Source: 4484-232 sp964486555 (GTDB lineage: Bacteria > Thermotogota > Thermotogae > Thermotogales > Thermotogaceae). Taken from it: a stretch of 9,373 bases of DNA. Below, one piece after another: positions 1 through 6,734 of this stretch (the first letter of the stretch is position 1; each line of letters begins with the position of its first letter). The stretch is from the NCBI GenBank assembly GCA_964486555.1, contig CAZANP010000062.1, positions 1 to 9,373 of the forward strand, read 5' to 3'. The notes beneath the pieces were generated by a model. It saw only the letters and a list, made by a program, of their open reading frames with translations, made no database searches and was not told the DNA's origin. Both the position numbers and the translations under genes were made by a program.

Positions 1-1
1 T

Positions 2-337
2 CCAATATGTGGAAGTAGGGAAGAGGTACTCATAGGAGATAAAGATGTTGAGGGGGTATTTGGGAAGGAAAGGGATAAAGGGAGTGATGAAGGTGAGGGG
101 GAATGGGGTAGGTAGGGAAGATGTGGAAGAGAAGAATACAAAGAGCGTGATGAGATAGAAGGGTTGTTTGGGAATATGAAGATGAAGCTATCTGGATATG
201 TTGCAGCGTACAGGGAAGATATGGCAATGGTGATGGCACTTGTTAAGTTCCTTTTCTGCAACATGTATGTGATATATTTTGTCTTATTTTTTCTCGCTTT
301 TATCTCATATTTTTGTCACTCCTGCCCCGATTTTTGA
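2..337 (+). pseudogene. Degenerate DDE transposase remnant, C-terminal part (frameshifted)
   Basis: No frame is open throughout, but fragments from two frames join into one transposase-like sequence. The frame starting at base 2 reads VLIGDKD at about 26-46, resembling the second catalytic Asp region (..DKAYDS..) of IS4/IS5-type transposases. The frame starting at base 3 continues with RGYLGRKGIKGVMKVRGNGVG at about 51-113, matching the family's 'Y L...KGIKPVIKVRKNA' stretch. The first frame resumes at about 116 with YKERDEIEGLFGNMKMKL and then YVAAYREDMAMVMALVKFLF, matching the final catalytic Glu region (R..IE..F..MK) and C-terminal helices. The frame changes fall next to G-runs (52-56 and 97-117), and the frame-2 stop at 113-115 is bypassed. 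The 5' part lies outside the window. The tail after about 270 may be read-through of flanking DNA, up to the stop at 335-337. The family assignment is from memory of motifs; no terminal inverted repeat was identified. Confidence 0.5.
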
Positions 338-500
338 AACACATCCAGATCGGTTCATTTTCCAGTGTGTTTGAGGTCTTTCTGAAAAACGGGCCATGAA
401 GAATCTGCAACATCTGAAGATGTACAGTAAATCGCGTACAAATTCCCATCGTTCGATCCTATATACAGGACGTAATCCTTGACAACAGGATAAGACCACA

Positions 501-515
501 CTATTCTGCTGGATA
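501..515 (-). other. Frameshift site in PQQ repeat 8
   Basis: The upstream frame gives DGTEEWSYPAE and a stop at 501-503. The next frame, entered at about 513, gives SSRIVWSYPVVKDYVLYIG and stays open for 52 codons to the stop at 355-357. Loss of one base at about 513-515, in the codon of the Tyr of WSY, restores a normal propeller repeat. Confidence 0.75.
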
Positions 516-983
516 CGACCATTCCTCCGTTCCATCAGGATTGACAGCATATACATTCCCGCCATCATTACCGAAGTATATCGTTCCATCAGATCCAACA
601 CAAGGTGCCCCTTCAATTTCATAACTTGTTGAGAATATCCATTTAGGCGTTCCATTAGGATTCAAAGCGTAGAGTTTCCCGTCGAAACAACCGAAATATA
701 TAGTACCATCTTCTCCCAAAACGGGAGAACTTGCTATCATATCACCTGCTATGTATTCCCATTTCTTTACACCTGCTGGTGTGAGGGCATAAAATCTCCC
801 TCCAGCATTTCCTATATAAATTATTCCATCAGACCCTATAGCAGGCCCTCCATAGATTTCGAATCCTGTATAATATTTCCATTTCAACGTCCCATCAGGG
901 TTTATAGCGTAGAGATATCCATCGTAATTTTCAACATATATGGTCCCATCTGAACCCATAGCGGGGGCAGATTGAAAAGCCCC

Positions 984-986
984 TCA
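984..986 (-). other. In-frame TGA within PQQ repeat 4
   Basis: The frame is the same on both sides of this TGA. Upstream it reads SDGTKLWEFTG and downstream GAFQSAPAMGSDGTIY. Aligned with the next repeat (WKYYTGFEIYGGPAIGSDG), both are 19 positions long if the stop counts as one residue. A point change from TGG (Trp), GGA (Gly) or another sense codon is the simplest explanation. No selenocysteine context is evident. Confidence 0.85.
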
Positions 987-1813
987 ACCTGTAAACTCCC
1001 ACAGTTTGGTACCATCGCTCAAAGAATATGCGTAAAACTTGGTATCGTTCTGACTTCCACCAAAATATATAATGTTCTCACTCACGGCAACTGATACTCC
1101 CCAGAGATTTCCGGGAACCGAGAATTGCTTGATCAATGTACCTGTATCTTTATTGAGAACCATTATCTTTCCATTCAGATTTCCAACAATAACGTGATCA
1201 TCGACAATCGTTGACGCTGATCTTATTTTGTAACCGGTGGAATAACTCCATCTCTCGAGCCCATCGGATGTGAGCGAATAAACTTTCCCGTCATCCGATC
1301 CGAAATAAATGTTCTCATCATCATCGATAGCAGGACTCATTCCCCACCATATGGCTCCTCCAGTTGTATAGCACCATTTGAGTGTTTCTAATCGATGCAT
1401 TGTGGTAAATGAAAGAACACCCGTATCGGCTCGTCCATTTTTTCCATCCTTTGCAATGACCTTCCAGTAATACTTTTTGTTATAACCCAAGGTTCCTGGA
1501 TCATATGATGAGGAGGAAGTATCGATTAGAACAAGAGGAGGTGGATTTGTGACTCCAAAATAAACATCAAAGATTAGGAGTTCTCCATCAGGGTCTTGAG
1601 CGATCCAGGAGAGTTTCACGTGAATATCGACATTTTCAGCATTGTTTGCTGGTGAATAAGATATGATTTTGGGATTGCTGTTAGTGATGAGAGCACAACT
1701 TGTCATTAAAAAAGAAATGATGAAAGATAGAAGCGTTACAAGAATAACTCCACCCTTCATTTCGCGCAACCTCCTTTGAAAGGACTACAAACACATTCTT
1801 TCATCATATCACA

Positions 1814-1829
1814 CTCACAAAGTTGTGAG
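1814..1829. promoter_or_regulatory. Perfect 7-bp inverted repeat, operator-like
   Basis: CTCACAA-AG-TTGTGAG lies about 55 bases upstream of the lipoprotein pseudogene start, on its promoter side. A possible - strand -10 hexamer (TATGAT, 1803-1808) is immediately downstream. A second one (TATAAT, 1847-1852, with TTGTTT 18 bases upstream at 1871-1876) lies above it. The symmetry suggests a dimeric repressor site or a short 5'-UTR hairpin. The regulator is unknown. Confidence 0.35.
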
Positions 1830-1846
1830 ATTTTAGAAATAATCAA

Positions 1847-1876
1847 TTATATACTTAAATGTATTCTGTAAAACAA
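1847..1876 (-). promoter_or_regulatory. Possible promoter of the lipoprotein pseudogene
   Basis: On the - strand, TTGTTT (1876-1871) and a perfect TATAAT (1852-1847) are separated by 18 bases, with the gene start about 87 bases downstream. The -35 matches the consensus at only three positions and the region is A/T-rich, so chance is a real alternative. Confidence 0.3.
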
Positions 1877-1938
1877 CGAAATCTCTAGATTTGGGGAGAT
1901 ACGGTAAGAAATACAAATATAATTGTGAATTATTAGAT

Positions 1939-1962
1939 ATAATCGGAAATAATACCGATTAT
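1939..1962. promoter_or_regulatory. Perfect 8-bp inverted repeat upstream of groES
   Basis: ATAATCGG and CCGATTAT flank an 8-base A/T spacer. The left arm overlaps a + strand TATAAT (1938-1943) that has no convincing -35. No T-run follows, so it is unlikely to be a terminator. It may be an operator for either divergent unit (groESL or the lipoprotein). The binding protein is unknown. Confidence 0.35.
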
Positions 1963-1979
1963 CTGTCAAAAATCATTCT

Positions 1980-2007
1980 TTGGTTAGGAAGAAACTGGGT
2001 GTAAACT
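1980..2007 (+). promoter_or_regulatory. Possible groESL promoter
   Basis: TTGGTT (1980-1985) and TAAACT (2002-2007) are 16 bases apart. They match the -35 and -10 consensus at three and four of six positions. This would start transcription near the CIRCE operator, the usual arrangement for HrcA repression. The matches are weak and the placement rests mainly on the operator's position. Confidence 0.3.
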
Positions 2008-2012
2008 TTGTA

Positions 2013-2039
2013 TTAGCAGTCTAGATATGAGAGTGCTAA
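2013..2039 (+). promoter_or_regulatory. CIRCE operator (HrcA binding site), one mismatch
   Basis: TTAGCAGTC, nine bases, then GAGTGCTAA. The CIRCE consensus is TTAGCACTC-N9-GAGTGCTAA, so the right arm and spacer length are exact and the left arm differs at one base (G at 2019 in place of C). It lies 23 bases upstream of the groES start and just before its ribosome binding site, the classic position. CIRCE is bound by the repressor HrcA, which is itself activated by GroEL, giving feedback on chaperonin level. hrcA is not in this window. Confidence 0.93.
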
Positions 2040-2061
2040 TATCTAAAGGAGGGGTGATGGT

Positions 2062-2328
2062 ATGAAGGTTACACCGCTCGGAGAAAGACTCTTGATAAAA
2101 CCTATAAAAGAAGAGAAGAAAACGGAAGGTGGAATCGTTCTTCCTGACTCTGCCAAGGAAAAACCTATGAAGGCAGAGGTTATCGCGATTGGAAAAGTTG
2201 AAGATATCGATTTGAAGGTAGGAGATAAGGTCATCTTCTCGAAATACGCGGGAACCGAAATCAAAATCGAGGATGAGGATTACATCATCATCGATGCCAG
2301 TGATATTTTGGCCAAAATCGAAGAGTGA
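2062..2328 (+). CDS. groES: Co-chaperonin GroES (Hsp10)
   Basis: This is the 88-residue lid subunit of the GroE chaperonin: a heptameric ring that caps GroEL in the presence of ATP and encloses a folding substrate in the cytoplasm. The sequence starts MKVTPLGERLLIKP, the standard GroES N-terminus. The mobile loop (about residues 16-34) contains GGIVLP, whose hydrophobic IVL tripeptide (25-27) docks on the GroEL apical domain. The C-terminal strands include VGDKVIFSKYAGTEI and end EDYIIIDASDILAKIEE. It is slightly shorter than the usual 92-97 residues, at the C-terminal side. The start is supported by AAAGGAGG at 2045-2052, nine bases upstream. It is the first gene of the groES-groEL operon, 14 bases from groEL, under the CIRCE operator. 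Confidence 0.97.
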   Translation: MKVTPLGERLLIKPIKEEKKTEGGIVLPDSAKEKPMKAEVIAIGKVEDIDLKVGDKVIFSKYAGTEIKIEDEDYIIIDASDILAKIEE

Positions 2329-2342
2329 AGGAGGTGTGAGAT

Positions 2343-3962
2343 ATGCCAAAACTGCTAAAGTTCAATGAAGAAGCGAGAAGATCTCTCGAGAGAGGTGTGG
2401 ATAAAGTTGCTGGAGCAGTGAAGATAACTCTTGGTCCTAAGGGTAGGAACGTTGTCATAGAGAAATCCTGGGGTTCTCCAACCATAACCAACGATGGTGT
2501 TTCCATTGCTAAGGAGATAGAACTTGAAGATAAATTTGAAAACCTGGGTGCACAACTTCTCAAGGAAGTAGCTTCAAAAACCAACGATATCGCTGGTGAT
2601 GGTACGACAACGGCGACCTTGCTCGCACAGACTATGATCAAAGAGGGTTTGAAGAACGTGGCAGCCGGTGCAAATCCGATACTCATAAAAAGAGGTATAG
2701 ATAGAGCAGTAGAAGCTGCTGTCGAGGAGATAAAGAAACTCTCCAAGAAACTCCAGGGAAGAGATGACATAGCCCATGTTGCCGCCATATCAGCGAACAG
2801 CCCTGAGATAGGGGATCTCATAGCAGAAGCTATGGACAAGGTAGGAGAAGATGGTGTCATAACAGTTGAAGACTCCAAGACCCTCGATACCTTCGTTGAA
2901 TTCACAGAAGGAATGCAGTTCGACAGAGGTTACATTTCTCCATACTTCGTCACCGATACGGAGAAAATGGAAGTCGTTCTGAAAGAGCCTTACATTCTCA
3001 TAACTGACAGAAAACTCAGTACAGTTAAACCATTGATACCAATTCTTGAGAAAGTTGCACAGACTGGAAAACCTCTCCTCGTTATAGCAGAAGACGTTGA
3101 GGGAGAATCCCTAACAACTTTGGTCCTCAACAAACTCAAGGGAACACTCCAAGCCTGTGCCGTGAAAGCACCTGGGTTTGGTGAGAGAAGGAAAGCCATG
3201 CTTCAGGATATCGCAATTCTCACAGGAGGAACCGTGGCAAGTGAAGAGCTTGGTATATCCCTTGAGGATCTCACACTCAACGATCTTGGAAGAGCGGATC
3301 TTGTCAGAGTGAAAAAGGATGAAACCATCATAGTTGGTGGAAAAGGAGATCCTGAAGCCATCAAGAAGAGGATTTCACAGATCAAGGCTCAGATAGAGGA
3401 GACGACTTCGGAATATGAGAAGGAAACACTCCAGGAAAGGATGGCGAAACTCTCTGGAGGAGTTGCCGTCATAAAGGTTGGGGCTGCAACTGAAACCGAG
3501 CTCAAAGAGAAAAAACACAGAATAGAAGATGCTCTCAGTGCAACTAGAGCGGCAGTTGAGGAAGGAATCGTTGCAGGTGGAGGTGTGACACTTCTGAGAG
3601 CCAAGAAAGCCGTTGAAAAAGTCATAGAGGAACTCGATGGGGACGAGAAAGTTGGAGCTATGATCGTGGCGAAAGCGCTCGAATCACCAGTGAAACAGAT
3701 AGCGATGAATGCTGGCTACGATGGTGCTGTGATCATGGAAAAGATCCTTGAAAAGGACGATCCGGCATACGGTTTCGATGCCTTGAAAGGAGAATTCTGC
3801 AACATGTTCGAAAGAGGTATCATCGACCCAACGAAGGTTACGAGGAGTGCTCTCCAGAACGCAGCATCCATCGCTGGGATGCTTCTGACAACAGAAGTCC
3901 TGGTTGTGGAAAAACCTGAAGAGAAAAAGGAAATGAGCCAACCAGAAATGCCTGAATACTGA
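2343..3962 (+). CDS. groEL: Chaperonin GroEL (Hsp60/Cpn60)
   Basis: This 539-residue ATP-driven chaperonin subunit assembles as a double heptameric ring that folds cytoplasmic proteins with GroES. Visible motifs are the nucleotide-binding LGPKGRNVV (30-38), NDGVSIAKEIELED (50-63) and GDGTTT (85-90), and the Cpn60 signature AAVEEGIVAGGG near residue 405. Length and domain order match the family throughout: equatorial, intermediate, apical (containing FDRGYISPYFVTD and APGFGERRKAML), intermediate, equatorial. The C-terminus ends PEEKKEMSQPEMPEY and lacks the GGM-repeat tail of the E. coli type. An AAGGAGGTG site at 2329-2337 overlaps the end of groES and places the ATG at 2343. It is co-transcribed with groES and ends 9 bases before a strong terminator hairpin. 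Confidence 0.98.
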   Translation: MPKLLKFNEEARRSLERGVDKVAGAVKITLGPKGRNVVIEKSWGSPTITNDGVSIAKEIELEDKFENLGAQLLKEVASKTNDIAGDGTTTATLLAQTMIKEGLKNVAAGANPILIKRGIDRAVEAAVEEIKKLSKKLQGRDDIAHVAAISANSPEIGDLIAEAMDKVGEDGVITVEDSKTLDTFVEFTEGMQFDRGYISPYFVTDTEKMEVVLKEPYILITDRKLSTVKPLIPILEKVAQTGKPLLVIAEDVEGESLTTLVLNKLKGTLQACAVKAPGFGERRKAMLQDIAILTGGTVASEELGISLEDLTLNDLGRADLVRVKKDETIIVGGKGDPEAIKKRISQIKAQIEETTSEYEKETLQERMAKLSGGVAVIKVGAATETELKEKKHRIEDALSATRAAVEEGIVAGGGVTLLRAKKAVEKVIEELDGDEKVGAMIVAKALESPVKQIAMNAGYDGAVIMEKILEKDDPAYGFDALKGEFCNMFERGIIDPTKVTRSALQNAASIAGMLLTTEVLVVEKPEEKKEMSQPEMPEY

Positions 3963-3971
3963 TAAATAAAG

Positions 3972-3999
3972 GAGGGGGCGCATGCCCCCTCTTTCATTT
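3972..3999. terminator. Bidirectional intrinsic terminator between groEL and the DUF5610-like gene
   Basis: The stem is GAGGGGGC (3972-3979) and GCCCCCTC (3984-3991) around a GCAT loop: eight pairs, seven of them G-C. On the + strand it is followed by TTTCATTT, and on the - strand by CCTTTATTTA. The two genes converge here with stops at 3960-3962 and 3999-4001, so one hairpin plausibly ends both transcripts. Confidence 0.85.
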
Positions 4000-4634
4000 C
4001 ATGCAACTTTATCCAAACTGGCTGTGAATTCGATCTCCAGTTTCTCGTACACAAGTTGTACACTTTCAAAATAGACGGTGTTTGTATAATTTGCGACTTC
4101 CGCTGTTTCACTCTTCCAGTCATCAAAACCTTTCATAACGAGTTCGTAGGTTTTCCTTGATATCTCTGGAAGCTTGCCGAAAATCTTTTCGACTTCTTTG
4201 AAACCTTTCTCCACAGCGTTTCTCAAAAGTTCTATCTTCGAAGGATCTCCGCCAGATATGGATTTTGCAAAGTTCAGTATTCTTTCTGCCGTCTTCTCAG
4301 GGCTGAAGTAATCTTCCAAAAGGTCTTGAATCCTCTTCCTGAAATCCTTGGCTTGATTTGATATGACTTCTTTCACGAATTCAACGAGCTCTTTGTAGAG
4401 TTCTTTCAATTCCTTTTTCAACTCTTTCCAAGTGTTCTTTGTCACACTTCTGAAATGAGGTTTGAAGTTGTATCCATAGGATATCTTCTTTACGTTCACA
4501 TAAAGCCTTTCCGCCGTCAATTCCAGGACTTCTCCTTCTTCGTTTTTCTCGTATTCCAGATTCACGTTGAGATATTCGAATCCAGAATTTTCAGTTCTTA
4601 TATAGCCTTCGGTTCCAACTGGCATCACGTCCAT
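3999..4634 (-). CDS. DUF5610-like helical protein of unknown function
   Basis: The product has 211 residues, counting from ATG at 4634, which lies nine bases after a strong AGGGGGGTGAT site (about 4639-4649). The in-frame GTG at 4643 sits inside that site and is rejected. There is no signal peptide or membrane segment, so it is probably cytoplasmic. Residues 1-60 look like beta strands (YLNVNLEYEKN, LTAERLYVNVKKISYGY). Residues 67-108 form a charged helix rich in Lys and Glu, possibly coiled coil. Residues 111-175 (SPEKTAERILNFAKSI, VEKGFKEVEKIFGKLPEI, KTYELVMKGFDDW) resemble from memory the DUF5610 domain, whose members carry 'PEKTAERI', 'GVEKGF.EA..IL' and 'DKTYELV.KG..DF'. No catalytic motif is visible and the function is unknown. 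It is the last gene of the leftward cluster, about 55 bases after the exporter gene. Confidence 0.75.
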   Translation of the reverse strand: MDVMPVGTEGYIRTENSGFEYLNVNLEYEKNEEGEVLELTAERLYVNVKKISYGYNFKPHFRSVTKNTWKELKKELKELYKELVEFVKEVISNQAKDFRKRIQDLLEDYFSPEKTAERILNFAKSISGGDPSKIELLRNAVEKGFKEVEKIFGKLPEISRKTYELVMKGFDDWKSETAEVANYTNTVYFESVQLVYEKLEIEFTASLDKVA

Positions 4635-4689
4635 GAAAATCACCCCCCTGGCTTTCTCGTTCTAATTATCGGATTTTTAATGTTCTTAT

Positions 4690-6714
4690 TTAGATAAATT
4701 TTTCTAAAATCCAGGTCTCCACCGTCAATGTCACAAAAGCCCCTATGCTTATACCGAGTATCATGAGAATGGCAATATTCGAAAACAAGGCCAGAGGGGA
4801 TAGGAGGAGTATGGAAAAACCCGCTATCAGACCGAGAGCGTTCCCCAAAATGGCGGGACCAACGTTCTTAACAGCTGATTTTGCACTTTTGGTTCTTTTG
4901 ATTTCAGATGCTATGTGTATGGAATAATCTATAACGAGCCCCATCAACATGCTGGTGATTATGGATGTGGAAAGTTCTAGGTTTATATGAAGTACCGTCA
5001 TGTTTATGAAATTCATGAGGGCTGTGAAACCTATTGGTATCATCGTCGTCAGGGATATGATGAGTCTTCTGAATATCGCAAACACCATGGCGAATATCAA
5101 AAGGAGTGCTATGAAGAAACTTTCCATTTGACTCGATAAGATTTCGCTGTTAATCTTCACCCACACGAAGATGGTACCGGCTACCGTGTAATTGTACTCA
5201 TATCTTGCCAGTATCTTCGATATATCTTCCTTTATTTTTTCGGCCTTTTTTACACCCTCTGGTGCGAGGTTTATAATCATCCTCAAGGCCTTTTCCTTGA
5301 TGAAAAACTTCAGGAACGGTTGATTCTTCACGAATATCCTCATGAGAGGGATTGGTATGTCCACAGGAAAAGACACTTTAGATACACCCTCTATTTTCTC
5401 TATACTTTTCATGATCTCTGCCAACTTTTTGTTATCTAAAGCAGTGAATGGCTTTTCTTTTTCCAGAACAAGATAAACGGGCTCTCTGAAGTGAAACTCT
5501 TTTGAGAGTACTTCGTAAGATCTTCTTATCTCGGAACTTTTTTTGAAATAATTCAATCCTGTCGTTCCTATTTCTATGTTTCTGAGAATGAAGGGAGATA
5601 CGAGAGCCATCACTATCATGAAGAACAGAATAGTCTCTGCAAATCTCTCACCAAGATACACAATACCCAAAGATCTGGGTTTTTTAGAAGAGACACTAAC
5701 CGTTTCTCTCATGAAGGTGAAAACCATGACGAAGACGAGAGCCAATCCACTTGAAACCAGTATCCCCAGTTCTTTGAAGGCCCTTATATCCAGAAAGATG
5801 AAGGATGTGAAACCTGCAACTGTTGTTAACATGGAGAACATTATGGGGATGAGCTTTCTTTTTGTAGCGATCCCAACGTTCTCATAGAACTGGACGCCGT
5901 TGTAAAAATGCAAACCATAAGCAGATCCTATTATTATCAGATAAGAAAGCGTCATAACGGTCAAGATGTTGAGAAAATTCCCCAGCAAGAAATGAATTGC
6001 CATTATGGTTACAGAAGCCATGACGGGGATTATCAATGATAACAAGCTTCCTTTCAAAGATCTGGTTTGAAGCAAAAAAACGATGAGGATGAAGGAAAAT
6101 ATAAGTGGGGGGTAGACGAAAGTTTGTCTTGCAAGTTCAGAAAAAAGCTCCTGATCTATAACAGGTTCTCCAAACATCATGGGAGAAAGCTCTTCAAAGC
6201 TCTTAAGAACTTCCCTTATCTGCGTTACTACCTCTCTGGAAGGTCTTTTCGCACTCAATGCGCAGTATATGAGTGTGTATCTTCCATCCTTCGTTATGAA
6301 AGTCGAAGCGTTGGGATCTTTCAAAACATCTTTCGCTAGTTTCCCACCTTCGACGTAACTTTTCACACTAAAGCCTTCGAATCTTGGGATATCGACAACA
6401 CTTAAGACATTTTCTACGCCATCTATATTTCTCAACTTCCCTTCAAGTTCTTTGAGTTTCCTCAAGTTTTCTGCCTCGAAGAATGTGCTTGGACTTTTAA
6501 GGAGTATCGTAAGGTTCAGGTGATCTCCGAACAACCTTTCAACTTTTGCGAGGGCTTTTATCGTTGGATCTTCTATCTCGGCTAAAGAAACACCTGGCTT
6601 GTAACCAGGTAGAAAAACTTCGGGACCACTGTATATCTTTCCATACTTCAGAACTATCACCATCGATACGGCAAAAATAATTGAAAACATTATCGTGTAT
6701 TTGTACTTCAACAT
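4690..6714 (-). CDS. RND-superfamily exporter, MMPL/HAE3 type
   Basis: This 674-residue inner-membrane protein has the duplicated RND layout. TM1 (about 6-23) is followed by an extracytoplasmic domain (about 25-198) and TM2-6 (about 200-216, 223-242, 247-270, 290-308, 316-335). TM7 (358-377) is followed by a second outer domain (about 380-530) and TM8-12 (about 532-547, 552-570, 583-601, 622-640, 645-665). The second half holds the family motif GLVIDYSIHI (592-601), whose Asp (D596) is the likely proton-relay residue. The equivalent first-half motif is GSAYGLHFYN, without the Asp, as I recall is common in HAE3 members. Known relatives export lipids, hopanoids or amphiphiles by proton antiport; the substrate here cannot be inferred. 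It lacks the large docking domains of tripartite AcrB-type pumps. The start ATG at 6714 has GAGGAGGG just upstream. It begins 20 bases after nrdG, so it is probably co-transcribed. Confidence 0.88.
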   Translation of the reverse strand: MLKYKYTIMFSIIFAVSMVIVLKYGKIYSGPEVFLPGYKPGVSLAEIEDPTIKALAKVERLFGDHLNLTILLKSPSTFFEAENLRKLKELEGKLRNIDGVENVLSVVDIPRFEGFSVKSYVEGGKLAKDVLKDPNASTFITKDGRYTLIYCALSAKRPSREVVTQIREVLKSFEELSPMMFGEPVIDQELFSELARQTFVYPPLIFSFILIVFLLQTRSLKGSLLSLIIPVMASVTIMAIHFLLGNFLNILTVMTLSYLIIIGSAYGLHFYNGVQFYENVGIATKRKLIPIMFSMLTTVAGFTSFIFLDIRAFKELGILVSSGLALVFVMVFTFMRETVSVSSKKPRSLGIVYLGERFAETILFFMIVMALVSPFILRNIEIGTTGLNYFKKSSEIRRSYEVLSKEFHFREPVYLVLEKEKPFTALDNKKLAEIMKSIEKIEGVSKVSFPVDIPIPLMRIFVKNQPFLKFFIKEKALRMIINLAPEGVKKAEKIKEDISKILARYEYNYTVAGTIFVWVKINSEILSSQMESFFIALLLIFAMVFAIFRRLIISLTTMIPIGFTALMNFINMTVLHINLELSTSIITSMLMGLVIDYSIHIASEIKRTKSAKSAVKNVGPAILGNALGLIAGFSILLLSPLALFSNIAILMILGISIGAFVTLTVETWILEKFI

Positions 6715-6734
6715 TTGCCCTCCTCATTCAACGC

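Larger units (their letters stand above)
355..1760 (-). pseudogene. PQQ-like beta-propeller lipoprotein, broken by one stop and one frameshift
   Basis: The start is ATG at 1760, nine bases after an AAAGGAGG site (about 1771-1778); TTG at 1769 is in frame but abuts that site. The product begins with a lipoprotein signal peptide (hydrophobic residues 5-19, lipobox-like LMTSC, Cys22). A fibronectin/Ig-like domain follows (about 30-120, with NKKYYWKVIAKDG), then eight PQQ-type repeats of the pattern W.Y.TG......P.IG.DG.IYFG..DG.LYALN.DG. Two lesions interrupt it. An in-frame TGA at 984-986 lies in repeat 4 (WEFTG-stop-GAFQSAPAMGSDG), where it occupies a normal residue position. A one-base loss near 501-515 stops the frame at WSYPAE, while the neighbouring frame continues with IVWSYPVVKDYVLYIGSNDG, giving repeat 8 and a plausible C-terminus, WPVFQKDLKHTGK, with a stop at 355-357. 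If intact it would be about 468 residues, exported and membrane-anchored. Its ligand is unknown. Sequencing error is an alternative to true decay. Confidence 0.82.

Noticed and set aside
30..239. 69-residue - strand ORF rich in Pro, His and Leu
   Set aside because: It is the antisense of a purine-rich strand whose + strand frames resemble a transposase; low-complexity shadow.
305..655. 116-residue - strand ORF
   Set aside because: It lies in the wrong frame for the propeller repeats and gives no recognisable protein. The adjacent frame gives the true C-terminus of the lipoprotein.
355..960. Internal DNA repeats as a mobile or repeat element
   Set aside because: The similarity between segments comes from the tandem PQQ-type protein repeats and not from a separate DNA repeat.
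984..986. TGA read as selenocysteine or programmed read-through
   Set aside because: No downstream SECIS-like hairpin was evident. The aligned repeats do not conserve Cys or Sec there, and a second unrelated lesion exists in the same gene, so loss of function is simpler.
2288..2905. 205-residue ORF antisense to groEL
   Set aside because: Long but composed of Ser/Ala/Leu/Ile-rich mirror sequence of a highly conserved gene, with no SD; shadow ORF.
5576..5887. 103-residue + strand ORF inside the exporter gene
   Set aside because: Antisense to transmembrane-coding sequence; compositional shadow.
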